From the NCBI GenBank assembly GCA_029860345.1, contig JAOUBJ010000001.1:259089-323088 (forward strand): a stretch of DNA of 64,000 bases, written 5' to 3'. The notes below the pieces were generated by a model. It made no database searches. It was not told the origin of the DNA and saw nothing but the letters and a program-made list of their open reading frames with translations. Below, one piece after another: positions 25,327 to 35,069 of the stretch. The position numbers and the translations under genes were made by a program. Source of the DNA: Candidatus Zixiibacteriota bacterium. Its GTDB lineage: Bacteria; Zixibacteria; MSB-5A5; GN15; FEB-12. The first letter of the stretch is position 1. Each line of letters opens with the position of its first letter.

Positions 25327-27056
25327 AAAGACCTGGTAGCGGCCAGCTTTTCGATAGCCAATTTGAGACGGGCGTGCGTTGCGCACAGAAGTACGAAGCT
25401 CCGTTCATGAGGACCAGGTTTGGCACGAATGATCCGAACCAGATCGGCTTTATCCTGAGCGTTCCAGCTTTCCAACTTCGGTATACTAGCCAGCAACGGC
25501 GCCAACCGTTTGAAACCGTCCAACTCTCGCAACGACCATTCGGAAAGGCCGGTGAGATCAAGAGCCTTAGACACGGTGTCTTTAGCCCGACCGGCGCCTC
25601 GTTGCCGATCGCCCCGATGTTTGCGTGCAAAGTAGTCGGTAACGACGTAAGCGAGATTCTCTGTAGACATGTCGCGCCAGTTGTCCATCTGAGCCGGATC
25701 GGCATGAAAGAGAACATCACTCACAGAGAGCTTGTGCATGATGCTCAGCGGTGTACGATAGCCATGCCTGCGCCTTTGTTTGTCATGCTCTTTTTCTGCG
25801 AGGCTGCGGACGGTATGATCGAGAGCGCGGAAACCGAGTTTGTAGTAGAACCAGAAAGCGCCGGAGTGCAACGCTTCGTCCTCGCCATAACCCATCTGCC
25901 TTTTGCGAACGACAAAAGCGCGCGAACCGAAGTGATGATAAAACAGACGAAAGAACTGTTCAAAGATATATGAGGATTCGCCCGATCTCTGTTCAGGGAA
26001 AACGTTGATGGCTATCTCCACCCGATCAAACAGGGTAGCGGCCACGCCGTAGCCTATCGGCATTCCATTGCGAACCAGCAGAGCGCCGAAATTGGATTCC
26101 AGCGGCAGCCGACTGTCCGGGTGCATGCCAAAGAGTGCAATCATGAGACCTCGCCCCGGTCGGTACAAGTAGACTTCATCCGGATTGGCCGAAGTGATCG
26201 GAAGCAATTCACGATTGCGCACGGCCATAGCTTCGTTGATTACCTGTACGAGTTTCGTACCCTCTGGTCGACCTGCCAGCTTCAATGGAGCAGCGGTATC
26301 GACCAACTCCGCACGCAGGTCATTGGTGCGGACTCTCAGCACGGTACGCTGGTAGAACTTTCGACCCGCAGGCCAACGGGCCAGCGTTCGACTGGCCTGC
26401 GAACGACCAAGACGCCAGGTGATTTCCATCTGCAGGTTTTCGAACAAATGTTCCTGCACCGGATGGGGCAAACCGGAACTCTCAAGTAACCTAACGAACG
26501 TCAGCAGTGGTCCTTCGCGGTTGCCGTCGGCTCGCTTGAGCCAATCGGCAGCCTGCACATCGCAGTCCAGCCCCAGAGCGTCGTTCTCCTGCCAGGCCAC
26601 TAACAGCGGCAGGGTGTCGAGCAGGCGGTCGTTCAGCGTTTCGTTGTTGGCGCTCCAATCAAGCTCCATCGACTGCGGATACCGTTTCAACAGCAGACAG
26701 GTGAGGTCGTAGCCGAACGGATGCACGGTTGTACTGTTGACGAGTCCTGAGTTCATCAGTTGTGCTGCCCCGGCATCGTCCTTTCGCTGGGTGAACCTGA
26801 GCACCCGTTGCCCGAACGCTCTCAGTTCGCTCTCAACCAGCCGCGCCAACTGTGGACCATCGGGATAGGCTCGCATAAAGCAGAGAGTATCGTGGTAGTT
26901 TATCAGATGGCTGAGTTGATCGATATCCGCACTGCTCAGCTTTTTGATAGCCTCCACTTTTTCATCGTTGGCAGTCGTGTGAAACTGTAGTCTGAGCTTG
27001 GCTAGCTTGCGTAATTGTGATGTCACCGTGCGACCTGAGCGGTTGAGTTTAGTCAC
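25323..27056 (-). CDS. Unrecognised protein with a GNAT-like central segment
   Basis: I do not recognise the full-length family. From the GTG at 27056 (AAAGGG site eight bases upstream) the protein has 577 residues, with no signal or membrane segment. The open frame extends 92 codons further into repeat sequence, which I exclude. Residues about 305-435 look like a divergent GNAT acyltransferase core: NFGALLVRNGMPIGYGVAATLF, a paired strand VEIAINVFPEQ, and HSGAFWFYYKLGFRAL. The flanks are helical and basic (RKHRGDRQRGAGRAK near the end). It precedes another unfamiliar gene on the same strand. The stop codon is supplied by a dispersed repeat. Confidence 0.6.
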   Translation of the reverse strand: MTKLNRSGRTVTSQLRKLAKLRLQFHTTANDEKVEAIKKLSSADIDQLSHLINYHDTLCFMRAYPDGPQLARLVESELRAFGQRVLRFTQRKDDAGAAQLMNSGLVNSTTVHPFGYDLTCLLLKRYPQSMELDWSANNETLNDRLLDTLPLLVAWQENDALGLDCDVQAADWLKRADGNREGPLLTFVRLLESSGLPHPVQEHLFENLQMEITWRLGRSQASRTLARWPAGRKFYQRTVLRVRTNDLRAELVDTAAPLKLAGRPEGTKLVQVINEAMAVRNRELLPITSANPDEVYLYRPGRGLMIALFGMHPDSRLPLESNFGALLVRNGMPIGYGVAATLFDRVEIAINVFPEQRSGESSYIFEQFFRLFYHHFGSRAFVVRKRQMGYGEDEALHSGAFWFYYKLGFRALDHTVRSLAEKEHDKQRRRHGYRTPLSIMHKLSVSDVLFHADPAQMDNWRDMSTENLAYVVTDYFARKHRGDRQRGAGRAKDTVSKALDLTGLSEWSLRELDGFKRLAPLLASIPKLESWNAQDKADLVRIIRAKPGPHERSFVLLCATHARLKLAIEKLAATRSL

Positions 27057-27620
27057 TTGGTACCCTTTCACTCGACCAGTGTTACCGCACAAGATACCGA
27101 TTGTACGCCCATGCCGCAAGCCGCGGGCAAGCCAACAAGTTGGTTCCTCGCGCTGCGCGCATCTTGTATCGATGGATTCTTGGAGCACGCGGGCGGATTT
27201 CATAGCCGGGTGGCCGGCGCAGACCTTATCTGGGGGTGCCACCCGGAATCGTGCGAAGCGCGAAGAAGGCGCTTGCCACTCGCAGTGACGAAATGTCGGG
27301 TTGGACACATCGCGGCGCACGAGGACGTACACCGCGCACGAAGATGGATTCCCGCCTTCGCTGGGAATGACACAGATTGACCTGTTTGCGTTGTGGTGGT
27401 CGAGTCTTCAGACTCGGTCACGTTTTCCCGCGCGATCTGAAGATCACACGGGCACAAGTAGAGACTCATCGCTCGACTGCGCTCGGGATGACGAATGTAA
27501 AGCGATTCGGGTGGTTGGCTCAAACCTCGTTTGGGACCGAAAGCAACAAAGTAGATTCACCCTTCGACTACGCTCAGCGTTAAACGGTGGCGCGCAGAGC
27601 GCGAAGAAGTGGCTTGCCAC
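27057..27620. repeat. Intergenic block with several repeat families
   Basis: This 564-bp gap contains no supported gene. It holds the second GAGTCTTCAGACTC repeat (27396-27459) and a GATGGATTCCCGCC-type hairpin at about 27344-27372. TTCGACTACGCTCAG-type elements lie at 27470-27492 and 27560-27580. A GCGCGAAGAAG...CTTGCCACT element appears twice, at 27257-27283 and 27598-27622; the second copy abuts the stop codon of the next gene. Confidence 0.6.
27396..27459. repeat. GAGTCTTCAGACTC repeat, copy 2
   Basis: Same double palindrome and CACAAGT end as the copy at 24934-24998, with a slightly different spacer (TCACGTTTTCCCGC). Confidence 0.75.
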
Positions 27621-28448
27621 TTATCTATTCAGCAGATACACGCGGCCGCGGTAAGACGAGGTGCGGCGGGTGCGGCGGCGAAGTAAGATCAACTCGCGCA
27701 GGAAGCGTTGTTTTTCTTCGATTGGAATTGGCGAGGTCAAGACCGACATCGGGAAATCGATATTCAAGGCCCGCCAGGTCGATTCGACACCGGCGATACC
27801 GGGTGGGAATAATCGTTCGGCTGAAGCTGCCGTCTTGAGGTCATCCAAACTGAAGGCAGGAACGGTGACGATTGCGCTGTACTCGGTCAGGCGGGTTACG
27901 GTATCGCCATTGTCCGATGTCTCCACCACCGGCGCCCAGCCACCGCGGGCCATGATTGAGTGGAAGAGCGTCTCCAACGAAGCCGGGCAACCAGCACGAC
28001 TGGCATGTCTCAGGAGCACGTCGAACTTTCCTTGCCGGGGGAAGTCAAAACAGAGTCTCACTCCCGTCACCGATGGATCGTTACCAGAGCCTGAGTCCAG
28101 GATTCGTATAAGCTCCGGGTGACGAGCCGAGGTACGGAAAAGATCGGCATGATCAAAATTGGTCAAGCCAACTCGAGAAGAGGCCGTGGCCAGGCTCTCG
28201 GTCGGGCATACCTGCACCGGTATATGAGCCAGCCCGGCGTCGGTAAGGGCAGAAAAATGTTCGGTCTGTTCCAGTAGTAGATAATCGTCGCCATCCATCG
28301 CTGTGACCAGGAAGGGATGGCGCAAGAAACTGATTTCGTCCAGATCGACCGTCATCCGGTTTTCAAGCAGGCGAACCGACTCAAAGGGGCATAGCTGATC
28401 GGTGTCGAGCAGACGCAATTGGGTGTAGATATCCGGTTCCATGACCAT
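27621..28448 (-). CDS. Hypothetical protein with a ParB/SbnI-like N-terminal segment
   Basis: A 275-residue soluble protein. Residues 5-80 (LRLLDTDQLCPFESVRLLENRMTVDL, HPFLVTAMDGDDYLLLEQTEHFSALTDAGLAHIPVQV) resemble the N-terminal ParB-like nuclease/kinase fold of SbnI and related proteins. The usual DGHHR motif is replaced by LEQTEHF, so any catalytic activity is doubtful. The rest is unassigned and ends in an arginine-rich stretch RRRTRRTSSYRGR. It is separated from the GNAT-like gene by 564 bp of repeats, and no evidence ties the two beyond strand and order. Start is one of two closely spaced ATGs (28448 or 28442). Confidence 0.55.
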   Translation of the reverse strand: MVMEPDIYTQLRLLDTDQLCPFESVRLLENRMTVDLDEISFLRHPFLVTAMDGDDYLLLEQTEHFSALTDAGLAHIPVQVCPTESLATASSRVGLTNFDHADLFRTSARHPELIRILDSGSGNDPSVTGVRLCFDFPRQGKFDVLLRHASRAGCPASLETLFHSIMARGGWAPVVETSDNGDTVTRLTEYSAIVTVPAFSLDDLKTAASAERLFPPGIAGVESTWRALNIDFPMSVLTSPIPIEEKQRFLRELILLRRRTRRTSSYRGRVYLLNR

Positions 28449-29216
28449 TGGTTGAGCAAGCGATGTGCCGGAAGCCGAGTGTCTGGGTTATGTTTTCTAT
28501 CAGTAGCTAAAGGGTCTGTTTGTCCTGTTGGGCCGGCAGTTTATGCGTATCAGTACAAACATACCGGTCTTTTATCAGCGGCCCTGGTTCACAAATTGTG
28601 CAATCAGTGAGTCCGTCTTCGGACTCGTCTTTGTCGGCAGTGTAATAGGTCAGGACCCATAAATGGGTCATGGCCACTTCTTCGGGCTTAGCGCGTTGTC
28701 GAAACCTCGCTTCGCGGCCATAAATGGCTTTCACTCCCTTAGGGCAGGGGGTCTCGACCTACAAGAGAAGATGGATTCCCGCCTGCGCGGGAAAGACATT
28801 GTGGCAGGTTCAAAGACGGACCTGCCCTACTAAGAACTGGTTCACAAATTGTGCAACGAGGGTCAAGCAGGAGTGGAGTTGGAAGAACCACCCCCAAACC
28901 GGGTTTGAAGGTGCCACCCGGAACCCTATCGAGGCCAGGTGGCCGTCTCAAACCGTGTTTGGAACGGTGGGCAATCCGGCAAATTCACCCTTCGACTCCG
29001 CTCAGGGTGACACCATCAAGCCGTGTTTTTTGCGCTTTGTGCGCACTGATCTGGGCATTGCTTGATAATGTGAAGAGCCGCGAAGCGCAAGAAAGCGATT
29101 TATCGCCACCCCCAAACCGGGTTTGAAGGTGCCACCGGGGGAAAGACATTGTGGCAGGTTCGAAGACGGACCTGCCCTACTAAGCGCTATGGAAGACAGA
29201 CCTGCCCTTCTATGAA
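28449..29216. repeat. Repeat-rich intergenic block
   Basis: No gene is supported in 768 bp. In order it holds: a GTTCACAAATTGTGCAA element (28578-28600 and again at about 28840-28857); the long GTCGAAACC repeat copy 2 (28698-28764); and a GGATTCCCGCC hairpin with a GGCAGGTTC...GGACCTGCC unit (28771-28834, repeated at 29139-29184, fragment at 29190-29214). A CACCCCCAAACCGGGTTTGAAGGTG unit appears twice (28888-28921 and 29106-29138). A CCCTTCGACTCCGCTCAGGG element is at 28987-29010. Confidence 0.65.
28698..28764. repeat. Long GTCGAAACC...GTCGAC repeat, copy 2
   Basis: Nearly identical to 25261-25326 over its whole length, with CTCGACCTAC in place of GTCGACCTAC at the end. Confidence 0.75.
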
Positions 29217-31955
29217 CTACTCCACGCAGCCGGGCAGGGGCAGAGGGCCGCCATCGAAAAAGTAAACTACCACATATATCAAGTCGGCGATATCAATCTG
29301 GCAGGAGGCATCGACATCGGCCGAATTCATAACCGGCGGTGGTGGGCCGCCCAAGAACATGTAATCTACCAAATAGACGAGATCGCCTATGTCGATCTGA
29401 CCGTTGTTGTCGATATCACCATGTTCGCCTAAAACGACCGATTCACCGAATAGGTTTTTGGCATAGGACATCAGAGCGATGGCCGATTCGTCGGTTATGT
29501 ACATCAGAGGAAAGGCCAGCACTACCCGTTTGCCGTTGGGACCGTCGTAGTAGACTCCACAGACGTTGCCCTCCGATGCCGGATCATCGGTCTTGGAGTC
29601 GTACAGGTAAATAGGCTGCCCTCCGGTGGCGAGACCCAGGGTTGGGATAAACGGCAGGAAGCCGAGCAGTTCGGTTGTGTCGACCTCGATATCCGGCCAA
29701 CCACCTACACCGGTCGCACCGGCAAAGTCATATTCAGCATGTACCGAGTGGCTCGCAATCCGGCATTGGTCATACAAGAAATCTCCATTGGACAAAGGCG
29801 AACCGGTCCAGAACTCGATCGTCCGGAACCCGGCAAAAAACAGGTTTCCGGTGTAGCCGGCGTACCAGAAAAGGCTGTCTTCACTCTCGCTGGCCAACTT
29901 CGGCGAAAAGTCATCGTCGATCCAGAAGAGCGACGAATACTGACCGGCAGTGTTACGGGTGACAGGCAGACCGACTGTCTCGATCTGCACCAGGTTGTAT
30001 GGCGTCGGAGCGAAATAGGAGGCGTAGCGCGCCTCCTGAGTTGGCTGGTCGGGCATACCGCCGCCCTGCCGGGTCTCATCGACCAACAGGATGCCGCCGT
30101 CAAAGGTGGCAGCATAAGCGGAGACTTCGGATGAGTAGTCGGACTCATAACCATCAAAATCGACCGCTGTGATTTTGTATGAGTACTCGGTTTGACCAAG
30201 CACCTCCGTATCGGTGTAGCTTGACGAGACGATGTTATCCTTGAATAGCGAATGGGGCAGCCCTTCAATTGCGCGATAGAGCCGGTAGTGACTGAAATCG
30301 GCTTCGGCGTTGTCGCCCCATTCCAGAAGTACCGAGTTCAACTCCGGCCCCGCCTCCGCTGCAGTCGGCGGCCTCGGTATCAAGTACGGGGTGGCGCTGG
30401 TTTCAGTACTGTAGACGGCGGGATACCCACCCTCGATCTGACTCAGGACATAGAAGAACCGTTCCTGACCGTCGATTAGGCCATCAACTATCCACGTGCA
30501 GGTGCCCGATGGAATATCGATACTGTCGGTGTAGAATCCCGATGAAGGGCCGTGGTAAAGCCGGTAGGTGTATTCCGGGGCGCAGGAAGTCAGATGTATC
30601 TCAAGAGCCTGTCCATCACCCTGATCGATGATCTGTTCGATTGAAATCGGGCTGGCGGAGTTACCAACTATGCCGAGGGTAGCTACGGTCATACGGGCGA
30701 CCTGGTAAAGATAGTCAAAGTCCATGCGTGAAGTCAGATCGAGGTCGGTGTGCCAGCCGCCGTAGTTAAAGTCCTCTTCGATATTGTTGCAAATGTTGTA
30801 GCCGAAGTTCCAGAAAGACATGTGATCGGACGAGCCGGGACTGGAGGTACCGGAGAGTGCGACCAGATCGGGATTGACTCGACTGCAACTGGCAGCCTGC
30901 AATTCGGCATAGGCTGAGTTTTCTCCGGAGCCAACCTCGAACAACCACAGCCCGTTGCCGTTGTATCCGACCATGTCAAAGTTGAACATTACTTCCAGAG
31001 GTGTGCCGTCATGAAAGAAATCGGAGGCCGCATAGTATGACCCGACCAAGCCGACCTCCTCGGCGGAAAAGAGCATGAAGATGATAGTTTTGCGCATCGG
31101 AATGTCGGCAAGTATGCGTGCCATCTCAAGCGTGATTGTTGAGCCGGAGCCGTTGTCGTCGGCACCGGGAGCAAAAGTGTATGAGGACCCCCCGTTGTAG
31201 CTGTCGTAGTGGCCACCAATAACGATCACGTTGTCGGGTTCGGCATATCCAGGTTTTACAGCTTTAACGTTGTAACAAGGGGTACCGTTATGGTAGAACA
31301 GCGGCGTGGTGATATCTGTGTAGCCCCAATCGGCCAACTTCTGCACCGCCCAATCACGGGCAGCAAGAATCGAGTCCGTATCATAATAGCGGGTGCGAAA
31401 AAGCTCGAACCGAAGATTCATGGCGTAAATCGAGTCCTGATTTACCAGGTCTACCAGCGAATCGGTAGGGTAGTCGGTGATCTCCGACATGAGAGTGGTG
31501 ATAGCAGGGCCGGTGAAAGTAATGGGTATCGGTCGTTCCGATAGCGCCACCGCAGCCAACGATGTATTCCTGGTCATTGACTCAGCTACCGATGGACTCA
31601 TTCGGACCGCGTAGATATCGTTACCGAGATCAATGCTCTCCCCCAGCGTCGGTATGTCAACTGCTGCCAGTGGTCGAGTGTCCGGATAGAAAACAGCAAA
31701 GACCCGAGCTGGATCCACTTTTGCCATTATGATTTCGACCTTGATCCCGGCTGCCTGGAGATTTCTGCCTTGCTCATCTGAAACCTTCACCAGGAACCGG
31801 TTGCCGTTTCGTGAGTATGCAGTTCCCAGGACATTTTGAGCATGGTTCGCTTGATGCCGGTCGGTGATAGTAATGAAGGCAAGATCGTCCTGGTCGGCTC
31901 CGGCGCCGGGCAGAGCCAGACTAAACACAAGCAACAGAGTCCAGAAGTATCTCAT
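29217..31955 (-). CDS. Secreted M28 zinc peptidase with dockerin tail (paralogue 2)
   Basis: This 912-residue protein has a signal peptide (about 1-20) and an N-terminal propeptide-like region. The M28 catalytic domain (about 200-430) has predicted zinc ligands H249 (GGHYD), the aspartate of ADDNGSG (266-267), E299-E300 (SAEEVG), D327 (NFDMVG) and H402. A fibronectin-III-like segment (about 530-620) and a further beta-rich domain follow. It ends with two dockerin-like repeats (GDIDNNGQIDIGDLVYLVDYMF and DASCQIDIADL) and LPGCVE. It probably acts on peptides outside the cell. It is a tandem paralogue of the gene at 32157-34910, with its own promoter and AGGAG site. Confidence 0.88.
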   Translation of the reverse strand: MRYFWTLLLVFSLALPGAGADQDDLAFITITDRHQANHAQNVLGTAYSRNGNRFLVKVSDEQGRNLQAAGIKVEIIMAKVDPARVFAVFYPDTRPLAAVDIPTLGESIDLGNDIYAVRMSPSVAESMTRNTSLAAVALSERPIPITFTGPAITTLMSEITDYPTDSLVDLVNQDSIYAMNLRFELFRTRYYDTDSILAARDWAVQKLADWGYTDITTPLFYHNGTPCYNVKAVKPGYAEPDNVIVIGGHYDSYNGGSSYTFAPGADDNGSGSTITLEMARILADIPMRKTIIFMLFSAEEVGLVGSYYAASDFFHDGTPLEVMFNFDMVGYNGNGLWLFEVGSGENSAYAELQAASCSRVNPDLVALSGTSSPGSSDHMSFWNFGYNICNNIEEDFNYGGWHTDLDLTSRMDFDYLYQVARMTVATLGIVGNSASPISIEQIIDQGDGQALEIHLTSCAPEYTYRLYHGPSSGFYTDSIDIPSGTCTWIVDGLIDGQERFFYVLSQIEGGYPAVYSTETSATPYLIPRPPTAAEAGPELNSVLLEWGDNAEADFSHYRLYRAIEGLPHSLFKDNIVSSSYTDTEVLGQTEYSYKITAVDFDGYESDYSSEVSAYAATFDGGILLVDETRQGGGMPDQPTQEARYASYFAPTPYNLVQIETVGLPVTRNTAGQYSSLFWIDDDFSPKLASESEDSLFWYAGYTGNLFFAGFRTIEFWTGSPLSNGDFLYDQCRIASHSVHAEYDFAGATGVGGWPDIEVDTTELLGFLPFIPTLGLATGGQPIYLYDSKTDDPASEGNVCGVYYDGPNGKRVVLAFPLMYITDESAIALMSYAKNLFGESVVLGEHGDIDNNGQIDIGDLVYLVDYMFLGGPPPPVMNSADVDASCQIDIADLIYVVVYFFDGGPLPLPGCVE

Positions 31956-32012
31956 CCGTTTCTCCTAAAGGATGCACCTCATCGGACTTACAGAACGACA
32001 GGTTATGGTGCT

Positions 32013-32040
32013 AAGATAGCCTATGTTGCCAATCTGTCAA
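32013..32040 (-). promoter_or_regulatory. Sigma-70-type promoter of M28 paralogue 2
   Basis: On the minus strand TTGACA (32040-32035) is followed after 16 bp by TATCTT (32018-32013), about 55-60 bases before the ATG at 31955. Confidence 0.6.
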
Positions 32041-32156
32041 GGTGCGGTTGTATCCGCGAATAAAGCAGCGGATAACTTGGTCGCAACCTGTCTTTCCTTT
32101 GCGCACCGGGTCGTGGTGGTGATGGGATCACCAGGCGCCTGGGACAGGCCGGCCCG

Positions 32157-34910
32157 TTACTCCACACAACCGGCCAGAGGAGCCGGGCCACCGAGGAAGA
32201 TATACTCGGCCAGGTAAACCAGATCGGCAATGTCGATCCTGCAGGAGGCGTCGACATCGGCGGCGTTCATCGACCATGGAGCCGCGCCGGCGATGAACAT
32301 GTAATCGACCACATAGACCAGATCACCGATATCCACCTTGCCGTTGTTGTCAACATCCCCTTCCACTTCGGTCACGGCCGACTCACCAAACAGATTCTTG
32401 GCGTAGTTTACTAAGGCAATTGCCGATTCGTCGGTCAGGAAATAAAGTGGGAAAGCCAGTACCACCCGTTTGCCGCCACTGGGACTATCATAGTAAATCG
32501 CACAGGTGGTGCCTTCGGCTGAGGGGTCATCGGTTTTGGAATCGTACAGGTAGATCGGCTCGCCTCCGGCGGCGATACCCAGCGATGGCACATACGGCAG
32601 GAAGCCCAGCACCGAAGTGCTGTCGACTTCGATATCCGGCCATCCACCCACGCCGGTGGCGCCTGCAAAGTCGGAAGCTGTGTGAACATTGTATGTAGCC
32701 ACGCGCATCCGATCATAGAGAAAACCGCTCGGCGATAACGGCGATGATTCCCAGTACTCGATGGTGCGAAAGCCGCTGATGAACAGGTTTCCATCATACC
32801 CGGCGTACCAGTCCAGGCTGTCCTCGGACTCACTGATCAGTTTGGGCGAGAAGTCATCATCAAACCAGAAGACCGATGAATACTGTCCGGCCACACTGCG
32901 AGTGAGCAACAGCCCACTGGTTTCAATGCGATTCAGATCATAGGGCGTCGGGTCAAGCAGGCTGGTAAAGAAGGCCTCCTGTGTAGCCTGGTTGGGCATT
33001 CCGGCGCCCTGACGGGTTTCATCTATTACAAGAATGCCGCCATCGAAAGTACCGGCATATCCGGAAACCTGAGAGGACGGAACCGACTCGTAGCCATCAG
33101 AATCTACAGCGGTGAATTTGTATGTGTACTCGGCCTGGCCGATTACATCAACGTCGATATAATTCGAGTTGGCTACGTTGTCTTGATAGAGCGAGAAAGG
33201 CAGTCCACTTATGGACCGGTATATGCGGTAGTGATCAAAATCCGCTTCCGGACTGTCGGACCAGTCGAGCAGAATCTGATGATCGTCCGGGTCCAACACC
33301 GGCGAGACCGGTGCGCGTGGTATGATGTATGGTGTCTCGGTAGCTTCGACTGCATAGACGGCCGGATAGCCGCCACCGATAACACCGATAGCCAGGAAGT
33401 AATACGGCTGCCCCTCGGTCAAACCGGTTACCATATACGAACAGACGCCGGTGCCGATATCGACTGTATCGGTGTAAAGGCCGGGCGAAGTGCCATAGAT
33501 CAAAGTATACTCATAGGAGGCGTTGCATGGTCCAAAAAACACTTCCAATGACTGCCCGTCCCCCTGATCAACTATTTGATCGATATTAGTCGGCTGGGCG
33601 GAGTTGCCGACAATGGCCAGCGATGCAACTGTCATCCGACCGACCTCATACATGTAATCGAAATCCATGCGCGAGGTCAGATCAAGATTGGTGTGCCAGC
33701 CGTCGTAGTTGAAGTCTTCCTCGATGTTGTTCACAACGTCAAAGCCGTAATTCATGAAGGCTGCATGATCGGAACTTCCACCGGGCGGGGAGGCGATTGG
33801 AATGAGTTGGGAGTTGACACGGTTACAGGTAGCCACCTGCATGTCTCGATATGCCGTGTTCGGCCCGGAGGAGATTTCAAACTGCCACAGCCCGTTGCCG
33901 TTATATCCAACCATGTCGTAGTTGAACATCACTTCAAGATCGGTACCGGCATTGTAAAAATCACCGGCAGCGTCGTATGAACCGTACAACCCAACCTCTT
34001 CGGCCGAGAAGGGCATGAAAATAATCGTCTTGCGCATTGGGACGTTTGCCAGAATACGCGCCATCTCCAAAGTAATAGTAGTACCGGAAGCGTTGTCGTC
34101 GGAACCGGGCGCATAGTCCATCGGATCGGTCGGCTGTCCGTAGGTGATGGCGTCGTAGTGACCGCCGATCACGATCACTTTGTCCGGTTCGGCATAGCCT
34201 GGCTTGACCACCTTGACGTTGTAGCACGGCAGGCTGCCATAGTAGAACTGCGGCGTGGTTATATCGGTGTATCCCCAGTCGATAAACTTTTGGACCATCC
34301 AGTCACGGGCGGCATGAATCGAATCGGTGAAAATATACCGTGTCTCGAAATCTTCAAGCCGGGTGTTGAATGCATAGATCGAATCCTGACTGACCAGTGC
34401 CGTCAGTGAATCGGTCGGGAAGTCGGTCACCATGGACAGAGTGTTGCCGATGACCGGATCGATGTAGCCAATCGGAATGGTTCTTTCCTCAAGCGAGGTC
34501 AAGGTAAGTTCGGTCGTTCTGGTCAACGATAAAGCAATCGACGGACTCATTCTGACGATATGCACGTCGGATTCCAGCTGAACCGTTTCACCAAGTTGAG
34601 GTACATCCACGCCGACCCCACGTCGTCCGTCCGAGTGGCGCGCGATAAAGGTCCTGGCCGGATCTATCGCTTCCATAATGACTTCAAACTCTATCCCCGC
34701 CCTGCTCAAAGCTGTTGCTTGCTCTTCATTGACAGCAACCACGAACTGGTTGCCAACCCGGCTGTAAGCCGAGGTAACAATACCAGCCACGACGTCGGCC
34801 TGATAACGACTGGCCAGATTCACTTTGGCCAAATCATCGGCCGCTACAGAACCTCCCCCAAGAACCACTAAACAGCAACAGATACACAGACATTTAGAGA
34901 GCTTCATCAA
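32157..34910 (-). CDS. Secreted M28 zinc peptidase with dockerin tail (paralogue 1)
   Basis: The 917-residue protein parallels its neighbour along its whole length: signal peptide, propeptide-like region, M28 domain, fibronectin-III-like segment, beta-rich domain and two dockerin-like repeats. Zinc-site motifs are GGHYD, GSDDNASG, SAEEVG, NYDMVG and WHTNLDL. It ends LAGCVE. The catalytic residues are all retained, so both copies should be active. The two genes are about 200 bp apart and each has a TTGACA-N16 promoter. The pair looks like a tandem duplication followed by divergence, mostly at the N-terminus and in loops. Confidence 0.88.
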   Translation of the reverse strand: MMKLSKCLCICCCLVVLGGGSVAADDLAKVNLASRYQADVVAGIVTSAYSRVGNQFVVAVNEEQATALSRAGIEFEVIMEAIDPARTFIARHSDGRRGVGVDVPQLGETVQLESDVHIVRMSPSIALSLTRTTELTLTSLEERTIPIGYIDPVIGNTLSMVTDFPTDSLTALVSQDSIYAFNTRLEDFETRYIFTDSIHAARDWMVQKFIDWGYTDITTPQFYYGSLPCYNVKVVKPGYAEPDKVIVIGGHYDAITYGQPTDPMDYAPGSDDNASGTTITLEMARILANVPMRKTIIFMPFSAEEVGLYGSYDAAGDFYNAGTDLEVMFNYDMVGYNGNGLWQFEISSGPNTAYRDMQVATCNRVNSQLIPIASPPGGSSDHAAFMNYGFDVVNNIEEDFNYDGWHTNLDLTSRMDFDYMYEVGRMTVASLAIVGNSAQPTNIDQIVDQGDGQSLEVFFGPCNASYEYTLIYGTSPGLYTDTVDIGTGVCSYMVTGLTEGQPYYFLAIGVIGGGYPAVYAVEATETPYIIPRAPVSPVLDPDDHQILLDWSDSPEADFDHYRIYRSISGLPFSLYQDNVANSNYIDVDVIGQAEYTYKFTAVDSDGYESVPSSQVSGYAGTFDGGILVIDETRQGAGMPNQATQEAFFTSLLDPTPYDLNRIETSGLLLTRSVAGQYSSVFWFDDDFSPKLISESEDSLDWYAGYDGNLFISGFRTIEYWESSPLSPSGFLYDRMRVATYNVHTASDFAGATGVGGWPDIEVDSTSVLGFLPYVPSLGIAAGGEPIYLYDSKTDDPSAEGTTCAIYYDSPSGGKRVVLAFPLYFLTDESAIALVNYAKNLFGESAVTEVEGDVDNNGKVDIGDLVYVVDYMFIAGAAPWSMNAADVDASCRIDIADLVYLAEYIFLGGPAPLAGCVE

Positions 34911-35008
34911 TACCTCCGAAAGAAGCGAAAGTCAGCATGTACATTCCAAGGTGGGGACTTTAAGCATTGGCGGTATAAGGGCTTGTGTCCCGGCCGGTTT
35001 TCAGGAGT

Positions 35009-35036
35009 AACTTACGCGGATTGGGGCAATTGTCAA
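35009..35036 (-). promoter_or_regulatory. Sigma-70-type promoter of M28 paralogue 1
   Basis: On the minus strand TTGACA (35036-35031) is followed after 16 bp by TAAGTT (35014-35009). The transcript would have a leader of about 90 bases. Confidence 0.55.
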
Positions 35037-35069
35037 GGCAAAAAGGGTGGGGGGCAGGCCTGATGGCCC

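Noticed and set aside
27057-27332. Upstream extension of the GNAT-like protein by 92 codons
   Set aside because: The extension translates repeat sequence; a GTG with a good ribosome binding site at 27056 is the better start.
28449-29216. CRISPR-like array
   Set aside because: Repeats in this gap belong to several unrelated families, are not evenly spaced, and no cas gene is nearby.
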